From: Candidatus Aminicenantota bacterium
GTDB taxonomy: Bacteria; Acidobacteriota; Aminicenantia; Aminicenantales; Aminicenantaceae
DNA: 16,856 bases
Direction: 5' to 3'
Assembly: GCA_030607635.1 (NCBI GenBank)
Contig: JAUWJP010000010.1
Span: 1-16,856, forward strand
Shown: positions 6,926-15,476 of the stretch, in pieces
How the letters are laid out: the number at the start of each line of letters is the position of its first letter
Position numbering within the stretch: the first letter of the stretch is position 1
Position numbers and translations under genes: made by a program
The notes under the pieces: model-generated
What the model was told of the DNA's origin: nothing
What the model saw: only the letters and a program-made list of their open reading frames with translations
The model's database searches: none

Positions 6926-9900
6926 TAATATTCAATAAGGACAGAATCTTCCCCTAACAGGCTCTCGATCCTTGTCGTTATATCTTCTGAGAGAGAGATG
7001 CCGTGGACATCCATAGACTGAACCACCATTCGGTACGAATGAGGAGTTTCAAGCTCAAAAAACACCGGACACTCTCCTCGGTTCTCGTCCAGCATACCCT
7101 TCAATTCTTCAAATACTGACTCCTCGATGCCAGGAAGAAAAACCCTCAGGATTATTCTTTTCGCCTGTTTTTGGAAGGCTTCAACTAAGGGCATAACTTG
7201 GAGAAGATGAATCCTCTGGCTTTCTCCTTCTCCTAAAAACTTCCCCTTAACCCAGACTAGCTGGTCCTCTCTTAGGTGGTCATAATATCTTTTGTAGCTA
7301 TCGGGAAAGGCAACGACCTCAATCCGGCCACTCAGATCTTCCAGGATAAAGGTGGCCATTCTCTCATCCTTCCTTGTTTTAAGGGGTTTTAGGGAAGATA
7401 TGATTCCTGCAACTCTTATTTCGCTATTAAAATCTTTTTCCTCATCCAGCTGGCTTATAGGCTGGGAAACAAGCCTTTTTAATTGCTTCCCGAATTTGGC
7501 CAGAGGATGACCCGTGATATATAATCCTAAAGCATCTTTCTCATAGGAAAGAATAAGAGATTCATCCCATTCTGGCATCCCCTCCACCTCAGGAGGAATG
7601 GGGGGAGGCTCGATTTGTCCTGAGCCAAACAGGAAACTCTGTTTTGAAGATTTAATTTCCTGCATTTCATGAGCATACTCAATCACTTTATCTACGAGAT
7701 GAAACATCTGTGATCTTCGCCATCCTAATGAATCTAGAGCTCCCGCCTTTATTAAACTCTCGATTACCTTGCGGTTTAAAACTTTGGAATCTGCCACCTC
7801 ACAGAGGTCAAAGAGTGAAGCAAATTTTCCTCTCTTCTCTCTCGCCCGTATTAGAGCCCTGACCGATCCTTCCCCAACATTTTTTACGGCTGAAAGGCCG
7901 AAGCGTATATCTCCCTTAACGACGGTAAAATTGAAATCGCTTTCGTTAATATCAGGGGGGAGAATTTTTATTCCCAGTTCTTCACATTCATTGATGTACC
8001 TGGCAACCTGAGAGGTTACCCCTCTTTCAGCTTCTGAAGTCAAGAGAGCCGCCAGAAAATGGGAAGGATAATGGGCCTTTAGATAAGCGGTGCGGTAGGC
8101 CAAATAGGCATAGGCTGTGCTGTGGGATTTATTAAACCCGTAGCCTGCAAAATAATTTATCTGATCGAAGATCTTATTTGCTTTAGCCTGGCTCAGGCCT
8201 TTTTTCTTCGCTCCCTGGACGAATCTCTGCTTTTGGGCTTTCATCATGCCCGTAACTTTTTTCCCCATAGCCTTGCGCAGGATATCGGCTTCAGCCATAG
8301 AAAATCCTGCCAACTCGGTGGCGATTTTCATCACCTGCTCCTGATAGACAATGATGCCTTGAGTCTCTTTCAAGATAGGTTCGAACTCCGCGCATTCATA
8401 GCTAATTCGCTCAGGGTGGTTTTTGCATTTTATAAATTCATCTGTCATTCCGCTCTTTAGGGGGCCCGGTCGGTAGAGGGCATTCAAAGCAATCAGGTCG
8501 GGAAAGCTTTCAGGCTTAAAATTGCGGAGCAAATCCTTCATTCCCGAGCTTTCAAACTGAAAGACACCATCTGTATTGCCTGATTTAAAGACCTCAAAAG
8601 TTTTCTTGTCATCCAGGGGAATATTTTTCATGTCTATCATTTCGCCTGTTTCTTTTTTGACGAGCTCAACCGTATCTTGAATAACAGTCAGGTTGCGAAG
8701 CCCGAGCAAGTCCATCTTGAGCAGGCCAATGGCTTCGATATCCTGCATAGGAAATTGGGTGGTAATCTCACCCTTGGCGGATTTGTAAAGCGGCATAAAC
8801 TCCACTAGCGGTTTCGGGGCGATGACGATTCCCGCGGCATGAATGGAGGGATGGCGAACCTGTCCCTCTAATTTTTGTGCCACAGAGAGGAGGTGGGCGA
8901 TCTTGGCATCTTTGTCCCTCAGTTCCTTCAACTGGGGAATATTCTTTAATGCTCTCTCGATAGTGGCATCTGGACCGAAAGGAGGAATCATCTTGGCAAT
9001 CTTATCTACTTCGGGAAGCGGGACCTCAAGAGCCCTCCCCACATCCCTGACCGACTGACGAGCAGCCATAGTCCCAAAGGTGATGATCTGGCAGACGTTT
9101 GTCTCCCCGCCATATTTTTCTTTGACATAATCGAGAACTTCATCCCTTCTTCTTCCGCAGAAATCAATATCTATATCAGGCAGGCTGATTCGCTCCGGGT
9201 TGAGAAATCTCTCAAACAAAAGGTCGTATTCCAGGGGGTCGATATCTGTTATTCCTAGACAATAGGCAAGCAGGCTCCCTGCAACTGAACCCCTTCCCGG
9301 TCCCACAGGAATATTGCTGTCTTTAGCCATCTTAATGAGATCCCAGACAATCAAAAAATACCCTTCGAAGCCCATTTCCTTAATGAGCTTTACCTCATTC
9401 TCCAGTCTCTCCTCGTACTCTTCAACAAGCTGCGCGATCTCATCCTTTTTCTTCCCCTTGGTGATGGTCTCTATCTGACTCTTGAATCCTTCCTTAACCA
9501 CTCTATCAAAATATTCACCCAGGGATGTACCCTCCGGCGCCTTGAATTGCGGCAAGAAATACCCGGAATGAGGGAATTCGAAATTGCACTTCGCTGCGAT
9601 CTTGGCTGTATTCTGGATGGCTTCAGGGATTTCACCAAAGAGATCTATCATTTCTTCGCTCGATTTAAAATAGAATTGATCGCTGCCGAAACGAATTCTA
9701 TCCTGCTCTGCCACTCTTCTGTTGGTCTGGACGCAGAGGAGGATGTCCTGGCTCTCAGCGTCATCTTTTGATATATAGTTCACATCATTCGTGGCAACTA
9801 AAGGGAGATGGAGTTTTCGAGAGAGGTTGAGGAGTAAAGGATTAATTTTCTTCTGTTCCTCCATGCCATGGTCCTGAATCTCGATGTAAAAATCACCCTT

Positions 9901-10407
9901 GGGTAAGATGGAAGCATACTCAAGGGCAGCCTCTTCTGCTTGCTCCTCCAGGCCTAATTCCAAAGCGTGGCTAACCTCTCCTTTTAGGCACCCAGAAAGC
10001 GCAACCAAGCCCTCGCTATGTTGAGCTAAAAGCTCTTTATCGATACGGGGTCTGTAGTAGAAACCCTCCAAATAGCTCTTGGTGATAAGATGACATAGAT
10101 TTTCATACCCATTTTCATCTTTAACAAGCAAAACCAGATGAAAATGGTTCGGTCCTTTCCCTTCAGGCTTCTTGATAATTCGGCTTTTAGGAGCAATATA
10201 GACTTCACAACCCAGAATCGGCTTTATCCCTTTCTCCTTTGCCTGTTTGAAAAAGCTCACCGCACCAAAAATATTTCCATGGTCGGTCAGGGCAACGGCA
10301 GGCATATTGTTCTTATAGGCAGCTTCCACCAAAGATGCGGTTTTGAAGGCACCATCCAGAATGCTAAATTCTGAATGGTTATGCAGATGAATAAACGTAA
10401 GCTCCAT
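6925..10407 (-). CDS. dnaE: DNA polymerase III subunit alpha
   Basis: Replicative polymerase of the C family, 1160 residues, the normal DnaE length; it has no PolC-type exonuclease insertion. Residues 1-210 are the PHP domain (HLHNHSEFSILDG, TDHGN, SGCLKGE). Palm motifs are GPGRGSVAGSLLAY at 369-382 and PDIDIDF at 410-416; D411, D413 and D566 (KMDLLGL) are the expected catalytic aspartates. GYGFNKSHSTAYAYLAY at 755-771 is the finger signature, a helix-hairpin-helix region lies at about 815-890, and an OB domain at about 996-1070. QSFLF at 923-927 fits the internal beta-clamp-binding motif. Most PHP metal ligands seem present, but Asn210 stands where active homologues, as I recall, carry His. 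The start has AAGAGA upstream, a modest site. The stop overlaps valS by one base. Confidence 0.97.
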   Translation of the reverse strand: MELTFIHLHNHSEFSILDGAFKTASLVEAAYKNNMPAVALTDHGNIFGAVSFFKQAKEKGIKPILGCEVYIAPKSRIIKKPEGKGPNHFHLVLLVKDENGYENLCHLITKSYLEGFYYRPRIDKELLAQHSEGLVALSGCLKGEVSHALELGLEEQAEEAALEYASILPKGDFYIEIQDHGMEEQKKINPLLLNLSRKLHLPLVATNDVNYISKDDAESQDILLCVQTNRRVAEQDRIRFGSDQFYFKSSEEMIDLFGEIPEAIQNTAKIAAKCNFEFPHSGYFLPQFKAPEGTSLGEYFDRVVKEGFKSQIETITKGKKKDEIAQLVEEYEERLENEVKLIKEMGFEGYFLIVWDLIKMAKDSNIPVGPGRGSVAGSLLAYCLGITDIDPLEYDLLFERFLNPERISLPDIDIDFCGRRRDEVLDYVKEKYGGETNVCQIITFGTMAARQSVRDVGRALEVPLPEVDKIAKMIPPFGPDATIERALKNIPQLKELRDKDAKIAHLLSVAQKLEGQVRHPSIHAAGIVIAPKPLVEFMPLYKSAKGEITTQFPMQDIEAIGLLKMDLLGLRNLTVIQDTVELVKKETGEMIDMKNIPLDDKKTFEVFKSGNTDGVFQFESSGMKDLLRNFKPESFPDLIALNALYRPGPLKSGMTDEFIKCKNHPERISYECAEFEPILKETQGIIVYQEQVMKIATELAGFSMAEADILRKAMGKKVTGMMKAQKQRFVQGAKKKGLSQAKANKIFDQINYFAGYGFNKSHSTAYAYLAYRTAYLKAHYPSHFLAALLTSEAERGVTSQVARYINECEELGIKILPPDINESDFNFTVVKGDIRFGLSAVKNVGEGSVRALIRAREKRGKFASLFDLCEVADSKVLNRKVIESLIKAGALDSLGWRRSQMFHLVDKVIEYAHEMQEIKSSKQSFLFGSGQIEPPPIPPEVEGMPEWDESLILSYEKDALGLYITGHPLAKFGKQLKRLVSQPISQLDEEKDFNSEIRVAGIISSLKPLKTRKDERMATFILEDLSGRIEVVAFPDSYKRYYDHLREDQLVWVKGKFLGEGESQRIHLLQVMPLVEAFQKQAKRIILRVFLPGIEESVFEELKGMLDENRGECPVFFELETPHSYRMVVQSMDVHGISLSEDITTRIESLLGEDSVLIEY

Positions 10408-10421
10408 TTCTATCTCTTAAT

Positions 10422-10519
10422 AAAAAGGGGACAGGCTACTTTTCTTCTTTTTCTGGAAGAAAAAGCACAGTTTCTACTTGTGAACAGTTTACGTAAAAAA
10501 AGTAGCCTGTCCCCTTTTT
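10422..10519. repeat. Long GGGGACAG hairpin between guaA and dnaE
   Basis: Perfect 22-bp arms at 10422-10443 and 10498-10519, with core GGGGACAGGCTAC / GTAGCCTGTCCCC bounded by A/T runs, enclose 54 bases. The loop holds its own 8-bp stem (CTTTTTCT-GGA-AGAAAAAG). The outer half of each arm (A5-GGGGACAG) is shared with the hairpins at 3268-3307. It fills the 118-bp guaA-dnaE gap. The T run after the GC stem could end transcription leaving guaA on the minus strand. Confidence 0.85.
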
Positions 10520-10525
10520 TTTCTA

Positions 10526-12058
10526 TCATTCCCATTCTATTGTTCCTGGCGGCTTGCTTGTAATATCATAAACCACACGGTTGACACCCTCAACTTCGTT
10601 AACAATCCGATTCGATATGCGCGACAGGAGTTCCGGACAAGCAGGATACCAATCAGCCGTCATCCCGTCCACACTCCGGACGAGGCGGATGACAACAACG
10701 CTCTGGTAAGTCCGTCGGTCTCCCATGACTCCGACTGATTTAACAGGAAGCAAAACAACAAACGCCTGCCATAACTCATGGTAAATATTTGCCTTTTTTA
10801 CTTCCTGGAGGAGAATTTCGTCAGCTTCCCTTAAAAGCTTAACCCTCTCTCGAGTAACTTCCCCTACGATCCTTACTGCTAGACCCGGGCCTGGAAAAGG
10901 GTGTTGATGAATAAATTCCCCGTCCACCCCCAGCTCCGAAGCCACAGCCCTCACCTCATCTTTAAAAAGTTCTCGGAGAGGCTCAATAAGCTTAAACTTC
11001 AACTGGCTGGGCAATCCCCCCACGTTATGGTGAGATTTAATGGAAGAGGAAGGGCCTTTGACAGGATTGCTTTCAATCACATCAGGATAAATAGTGCCCT
11101 GGGCCAGGAACTCCGCTTCTCCTATTTTATCCGCTTCTTCTTCAAAAATGCGGATAAACTTCTCCCCGATGACTTTTCTCTTCCTCTCCGGGGACGTCAC
11201 TTTCTTGAGCCCTTCAAGAAAAAATTGGGAAGCGTCAACACCGATGACGTTAAGGGCCAATTTACTCCTGAAGTTTTTCATCAATTCCTCATATTGCCCT
11301 TTTCTCAAAAGCCCGTTATCAACAAATATGCAGAAAAGATTATCCTTTACAGCCTTATGGGCGATCAGCGCCGTGACCAGAGAATCGACTCCACCGCTGA
11401 GCCCACAGATAACTTTCTTTTCTTTTACAGACCTCCGGATTTCCTCCACTTTTTGGGCAACGAAAGAACCCATTCTCCATTCAGGCTTCAACCCGGAAAG
11501 AGAAAAAAGAAAGTTAGACAAGATCTTTTTTCCCTGTTCAGTATGAACGACCTCTGGATGGAACTGGACGCCAAAAAACTTTCTTTCTCTCTCTTCCATA
11601 ACAGCCACATCACAATGAGACGTCTTCCCAGACACGATAAAGCCGGGTGGAACTGCCTCCACTCTATCCCCATGACTCATCCAGACCTGCCCGTTGTCTT
11701 TGATCCTGGAGAGCAATCCCCCTCTATCTGTTATCTTCAAAGAAGCAAACCCGGATTCTCTTTTCTTGGAAGAGGCCACTTTTCCTCCCAAAAGATAAGC
11801 CATAAGCTGCAATCCGTAGCAAATACCCAGAACAGGAATCCCCATCTCGAAAATCTCTCTGGAAGCAAGAGGAGCCTCTTCACCATAAACACTCTGAGGA
11901 CCTCCAGAGAGGATTAAAGCAGCGGGATTTTCTCCTTTGATTCTGGAAGGAGGAGTGCTGAAGGGGAAAATCTCAGAAAAAACTCCTAATTCCCTTACTT
12001 TCCTGGTGATGAGCTGTGTGTATTGGGAACCAAAATCAAGGACAATGACCTTCTTCAT
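10526..12058 (-). CDS. guaA: GMP synthase (glutamine-hydrolysing)
   Basis: Converts XMP, ATP and glutamine to GMP, the last step of guanine nucleotide synthesis. The 510-residue product is single-chain. The class I glutamine amidotransferase domain is at about 1-190 with the triad C80 (GICYGLQ), H167 and E169 (QFHPEV). The ATP-pyrophosphatase domain starts near 200 with the P-loop SGGVDS at 221-226. The C-terminal dimerisation/XMP-binding part ends in NRVVYDITSKPPGTIEWE, the conserved GuaA tail. It is the first gene of the minus-strand series and diverges from apgM. A promoter-like sequence ends six bases before the ATG, and no clear Shine-Dalgarno site is present. A long frame on the opposite strand (10901-11917) is a shadow. 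Confidence 0.97.
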   Translation of the reverse strand: MKKVIVLDFGSQYTQLITRKVRELGVFSEIFPFSTPPSRIKGENPAALILSGGPQSVYGEEAPLASREIFEMGIPVLGICYGLQLMAYLLGGKVASSKKRESGFASLKITDRGGLLSRIKDNGQVWMSHGDRVEAVPPGFIVSGKTSHCDVAVMEERERKFFGVQFHPEVVHTEQGKKILSNFLFSLSGLKPEWRMGSFVAQKVEEIRRSVKEKKVICGLSGGVDSLVTALIAHKAVKDNLFCIFVDNGLLRKGQYEELMKNFRSKLALNVIGVDASQFFLEGLKKVTSPERKRKVIGEKFIRIFEEEADKIGEAEFLAQGTIYPDVIESNPVKGPSSSIKSHHNVGGLPSQLKFKLIEPLRELFKDEVRAVASELGVDGEFIHQHPFPGPGLAVRIVGEVTRERVKLLREADEILLQEVKKANIYHELWQAFVVLLPVKSVGVMGDRRTYQSVVVIRLVRSVDGMTADWYPACPELLSRISNRIVNEVEGVNRVVYDITSKPPGTIEWE

Positions 12059-12064
12059 GTTCCG

Positions 12065-12093
12065 ATTTTAGCAGAGGAATTAAGGATTGTAAA
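12065..12093 (-). promoter_or_regulatory. Sigma-70-like promoter of guaA
   Basis: On the minus strand, TTTACA (12088-12093) and TAAAAT (12065-12070) are separated by exactly 17 bases. The -10 ends six bases before the guaA ATG (12058), so a normal start about seven bases downstream of the -10 falls on or next to the ATG. This predicts a leaderless transcript. Confidence 0.6.
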
Positions 12094-12127
12094 CGCAATT
12101 AAAGAAAAGTGAAAAATAGAAAGAAAA

Positions 12128-12156
12128 TTGACTTCAATTCTCTATTATTTTATAGT
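12128..12156 (+). promoter_or_regulatory. Sigma-70-like promoter of apgM
   Basis: TTGACT (12128-12133) and TATAGT (12151-12156) are separated by 17 bases. The ATG of apgM begins 11 bases after the end of the -10, so the expected 5' leader is only a few bases. The promoter diverges from that of guaA; the two -35 boxes are 34 bases apart. Confidence 0.65.
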
Positions 12157-12166
12157 TGTTTTGATT

Positions 12167-13369
12167 ATGGACTGGGAAAAAATTGTTCGAGAGATAAGCA
12201 CAGAAACAGCTTCAAAAATCATTCTTTTGGTTCTGGATGGTTTGGGTGGACTACCTATTCAGGGGAAAACAGAACTTGAAGCTGCTCACACACCGAATCT
12301 AGACCGTCTTGCCGCAAAAAGTGTTTGTGGTTTAACTGACCCGGTTTTCATGGGTATCACCCCTGGGAGCGGACCTGCCCACCTCTCTCTCTTTGGTTAC
12401 AATCCCTTGAAATATCTCCTGGGCCGCGGAATCCTGGCAGCTCTCGGAGCTGGCGTAGAGGTAACGAAAAATGATCTGGTGGCCAGGGGAAATTTTGCGA
12501 CTTTGAGAGACAATCTTATTATTGACAGAAGAGCAGGCAGGATCCCCACCAGAGAAAATGAAAAGCTGTGCCAGAGACTCAATAGCTCTTTAAAGAGTGT
12601 CGAGGGTATGGAAATCACCCTTTTCCCTGGGAAAGAGCACCGCGTTGTGGTCAAATTCAGCGGAGAAGGGCTCTCAGATGCTCTCTCGGATGCAGACTCT
12701 CAACAGGACAACCAACCCAGAGTCCCTGCTCAAGCATTGTCCAAAGAAGCCGCAAAAACTGCCCAAATTGTAAATGATTTTATTGATGAGGTGATAGATC
12801 TCTTGAAAGATTCTCCCAGAGCCAATGCTGTCCTTTTAAGGGGATTCTCCAAACATCCCTCTCTCCTGAGCATGGGTGAGCTTTATAAATTAAAACCCGC
12901 TGCCATAGCTAACTATCCCATGTACAAGGGTCTGGCCAGGCTTTTAGGGATGGATGTCCTGACTGCAGGCCAAAACTTACCCGAACTCTTCGCTACTGTA
13001 GAAAAAAACTACAAAGACTATGACTTTATTTATGTCCATGTGAAAAAAACGGATTCTGCGGGAGAAGATGGAAATTTTAAGGCTAAAAAGGAGGCCATTG
13101 AAGAATCAGACACCTACATTCCCCGCCTTCTTGCCCTTCAGCCTGAAGTCCTGGTCGTTACTTCTGATCATTCTACTCCTTCTCTTTTAAAATCTCATTC
13201 CTGGCATCCCAATCCATTCCTCCTTTTCTCCAAAACTTCCCTGGTTGACAAGGTGAGCCGATTTACCGAAAAAGAGTGCAGCCAGGGCTATTTGGGACGA
13301 TTCCAAGCAATTTATGCCATGTCATTGATGTTAGCCCATGCGGGAAAATTAAAAAAATTTGGAGCTTGA
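12167..13369 (+). CDS. apgM: 2,3-bisphosphoglycerate-independent phosphoglycerate mutase, archaeal type
   Basis: Interconverts 3- and 2-phosphoglycerate in glycolysis and gluconeogenesis without the bisphosphoglycerate cofactor. The 400-residue length fits ApgM and is clearly shorter than GpmI. Alkaline-phosphatase-superfamily motifs are visible: LVLDGLGG at 21-28 (metal aspartate D24), AHTPNLDRLA at 40-49, TPGSGPAHLSLFGYNP at 65-80 with presumed phospho-acceptor S68, HVKKTDSAGEDG at 291-302, and SDHSTP at 333-338 (D334, H335). I set the start at the ATG at 12167. An in-frame TTG at 12128 would lengthen it by 13 residues, but that TTG is the -35 box of the promoter and the extra residues are not family-like. 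No Shine-Dalgarno site precedes the ATG, which agrees with a near-leaderless mRNA. Confidence 0.93.
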   Translation: MDWEKIVREISTETASKIILLVLDGLGGLPIQGKTELEAAHTPNLDRLAAKSVCGLTDPVFMGITPGSGPAHLSLFGYNPLKYLLGRGILAALGAGVEVTKNDLVARGNFATLRDNLIIDRRAGRIPTRENEKLCQRLNSSLKSVEGMEITLFPGKEHRVVVKFSGEGLSDALSDADSQQDNQPRVPAQALSKEAAKTAQIVNDFIDEVIDLLKDSPRANAVLLRGFSKHPSLLSMGELYKLKPAAIANYPMYKGLARLLGMDVLTAGQNLPELFATVEKNYKDYDFIYVHVKKTDSAGEDGNFKAKKEAIEESDTYIPRLLALQPEVLVVTSDHSTPSLLKSHSWHPNPFLLFSKTSLVDKVSRFTEKECSQGYLGRFQAIYAMSLMLAHAGKLKKFGA

Positions 13370-13381
13370 GGTCCCTTTCCG

Positions 13382-13410
13382 TTGACAATAAGCGAGTTAC
13401 ACTATAGAAT
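13382..13410 (+). promoter_or_regulatory. Sigma-70-like promoter of the amidase operon
   Basis: TTGACA (13382-13387, full consensus) and TAGAAT (13405-13410) are separated by 17 bases in the short gap after apgM. The amidase ATG at 13423 lies 13 bases after the -10, so the leader should be about 4-8 bases. It probably drives the amidase, DUF362 and polyferredoxin genes. Confidence 0.65.
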
Positions 13411-13422
13411 TAATAGAGATTA

Positions 13423-14586
13423 ATGATGTCAAAGCACAAAAGCTGCCGGTTGTGGATAATCCTCTTTTTTTCCCTTATTTTCCTGCCTTTTCCTTCTCAT
13501 CCTGACTCAAGAATGGAAATCCATAACCTTCGTTACCACACACATCCCTCTTACACCAGAATCGTTGTTGATATCGGGAAATTGAGGGAGTACGTATTCA
13601 GCGAACTTCTCTCTCCAGATCGAGTTTATATTGATATCTACCAAGCCAAACTGAATCCCATTTTACATGGCAAAATATTCCTTGTTGAGAATGACTACCT
13701 CAAACAAGTACGTATTGCTCAAAAGACATCTTCTACAGTCAGAGTTGTGGCTGACCTTGATTTCAAGAAAGCATATTATCGGGTTTGGCATCTCCCCGAC
13801 CCGTTCAGGATCATCATTGACATATTTCCCTCCAAACGTCCTCTTCTTCCTCAGCCTGCTCAGCCTGCCAATTCAGGATCAAGCATAATCCGCCAGTTAG
13901 GCGTGGGAATCCAGAGAGTTGTCATCGATCCTGGCCACGGAGGAAAAGATCCTGGTTGCAGCGGGAAAAGCGGGCTCAGGGAAAAAAGAATAGTTCTCGA
14001 TGTTGCCACGCGTCTAATGAAAATACTGGAGTCAAAAGAGGGCTTCGAAGTGATAATGACCAGGGAATCAGACATCTATCTTGATCCGGAAAGCAGGACG
14101 GTGATAGCCAACCAAAAACAGGCAGATCTGTTCATTTCCATCCACGCTAACGCCAACCGCAGCCGGAAGCTTTCGGGCATAGAGACGTTCTATCTTAATT
14201 TCAGCCAGGATCCTTCTGTCATCGAAACAGCCGCCCGAGAAAACGCAACTTCTACCAAGAACATAAGCGAAATGAAAGACATCATCGAGAAAATCGTCCA
14301 AAACAGCAAGATTGTTGAATCAAAAGAGCTCGCTGAAAGTATCCAAAACAGCCTGGTGAAAAGCCTCTCTCAAAAATACAGCAACGTCAAAAGTCTGGGT
14401 GTCAAAGGAGGTCCCTTTTGGGTTCTTATTGGAGGAGAGATGCCTTCTGTTCTCGTTGAAATCTCTCACTTGAGCAACCCAACTGAAGAAAAAAGGCTTG
14501 AGAATCCTCAATACCGACAGCTTGTTGCCCAGGGAATTTATGAAGGAATAAAAGAATACGTAAACTCATTAGGGAAAGGAAAATAA
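13423..14586 (+). CDS. Secreted N-acetylmuramoyl-L-alanine amidase with AMIN domain
   Basis: Zinc hydrolase that cuts the bond between MurNAc and the stem peptide in peptidoglycan; by family it works in the periplasm in cell separation or wall turnover. The 387 residues start with a Sec signal (basic MMSKHKSCRL, hydrophobic 11-24). An AMIN-type beta domain covers about 30-136 and would target the enzyme to peptidoglycan or the division site. A Pro-rich linker (about 139-150) follows. The Amidase_3 domain runs from 163 to 383 with zinc ligands H172 (DPGHGGKD), E187 (LREKRI) and H241 (SIHANA) and catalytic E346 (EISHLSN), all present. The layout resembles AmiC. ATGs at 13423 and 13426 are adjacent; either may be used. 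DUF362 begins two bases after the stop. Confidence 0.93.
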   Translation: MMSKHKSCRLWIILFFSLIFLPFPSHPDSRMEIHNLRYHTHPSYTRIVVDIGKLREYVFSELLSPDRVYIDIYQAKLNPILHGKIFLVENDYLKQVRIAQKTSSTVRVVADLDFKKAYYRVWHLPDPFRIIIDIFPSKRPLLPQPAQPANSGSSIIRQLGVGIQRVVIDPGHGGKDPGCSGKSGLREKRIVLDVATRLMKILESKEGFEVIMTRESDIYLDPESRTVIANQKQADLFISIHANANRSRKLSGIETFYLNFSQDPSVIETAARENATSTKNISEMKDIIEKIVQNSKIVESKELAESIQNSLVKSLSQKYSNVKSLGVKGGPFWVLIGGEMPSVLVEISHLSNPTEEKRLENPQYRQLVAQGIYEGIKEYVNSLGKGK

Positions 14587-14588
14587 CA

Positions 14589-15476
14589 ATGAAGAGAAGA
14601 GATTTTATTAAGGATATGGCCGTAGGCAGCCTTTTGATGAAGTTCCATCCTTCTCTTTTGGCTCAAAAGAAAAATTCTCCTGATTTAGCCTGGATTCAGG
14701 GCGATTCTCCAGCTTTGATAACAAGAGAAGCTCTCTCTTCGTTAGGAGGAGCAAAGCGCTTTGTTTCCAGAGGGGATGTTGTAGTCGTTAAGCCCAATAT
14801 TGGCTGGGACAGGCCTCCTAAACTGGCAGCCTGCACCAATCCTGAAGTCGTCAAGACTCTGGTCGAACTCTGCTTCGATGCAGGGGCAAAAGAAGTTAAG
14901 GTTATGGATAATCCCTGCAACCCGGCCAGAAGAACCTATGTTCGCTCTGGTATTTCGGCAGCTGCAAAAGAAGCAGGAGCGAAGGTTCTCTTCCCCAATC
15001 CGCATCGCTTGAAAAAAATGGCGCTAAAAGGAGAATGGCTTAAAGAATGGGAAGTCTATACGGATTTTGTCGAAGCAGACAAAATCATAAACGTGCCCAT
15101 TGCCAAAACCCACAGCCTGTCAAGGCTGACCATGGGCATGAAAAACTGGCTAGGAGCACTCGGAGGAAACCGCAACCAGCTCCACCAAAAGCTTGACCAG
15201 GTTATGATAGATTTGGCTGCCTTCTTTAAGCCTTGCCTGACAGTCTTAGACGGCTACCGAATACTCATCAGGAACGGCCCTCAAGGAGGCCGAGTCTCTG
15301 ATACAAAGCTCTGCAAAACCGTTGTAGCAGGAGTTGATTATGTGGCTGTTGACGCAGCAGGCGCCACCTTTTTTGATCTAAGACCTCAAGAGTTGCCCTA
15401 TCTTCGAGTGGCCCACCAAAAAGGATATGGAGAAATCGACTTGGAGAAGTTAATAATTGAAAAAAGAACGCTCTAA
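14589..15476 (+). CDS. DUF362-domain protein with Tat-type leader
   Basis: The function of DUF362 is not established; members are often encoded beside 4Fe-4S proteins. The N-terminus KRRDFIKDMAVGSLLM (residues 2-17) has twin arginines followed by a modest hydrophobic stretch and SLLAQ, consistent with Tat export of a folded, possibly cofactor-bearing protein. DUF362-like blocks are VVVVKPNIGW (64-73), NPEVVKTLVELCFDAGAKEV (84-103), and NVPIAKTHSLSRLTMGMKNW (168-187). A conserved-looking end block contains VAVDAAGATFFDL (252-264). Cysteines (82, 95, 110, 216, 242) are scattered and do not form a ferredoxin motif, unlike DUF362 proteins that carry a 4Fe-4S domain. AAAGGA lies just before the ATG. 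The gene follows the amidase by two bases and overlaps the polyferredoxin gene by 20, so the three are probably co-transcribed. Confidence 0.88.
   Translation: MKRRDFIKDMAVGSLLMKFHPSLLAQKKNSPDLAWIQGDSPALITREALSSLGGAKRFVSRGDVVVVKPNIGWDRPPKLAACTNPEVVKTLVELCFDAGAKEVKVMDNPCNPARRTYVRSGISAAAKEAGAKVLFPNPHRLKKMALKGEWLKEWEVYTDFVEADKIINVPIAKTHSLSRLTMGMKNWLGALGGNRNQLHQKLDQVMIDLAAFFKPCLTVLDGYRILIRNGPQGGRVSDTKLCKTVVAGVDYVAVDAAGATFFDLRPQELPYLRVAHQKGYGEIDLEKLIIEKRTL

Noticed and set aside
10901..11917. 338-codon open frame on the plus strand opposite guaA, with another of 150 codons at 11094-11546
   Set aside because: It lies wholly within guaA, whose motifs are intact on the other strand. The translation is low-complexity and Pro/Phe/Ser-rich, as expected for an antisense shadow.
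12128..12166. Upstream TTG start for apgM adding 13 residues
   Set aside because: The TTG is the -35 box of a good promoter, and the added residues are hydrophobic and not seen in the family. The ATG at 12167 fits better.
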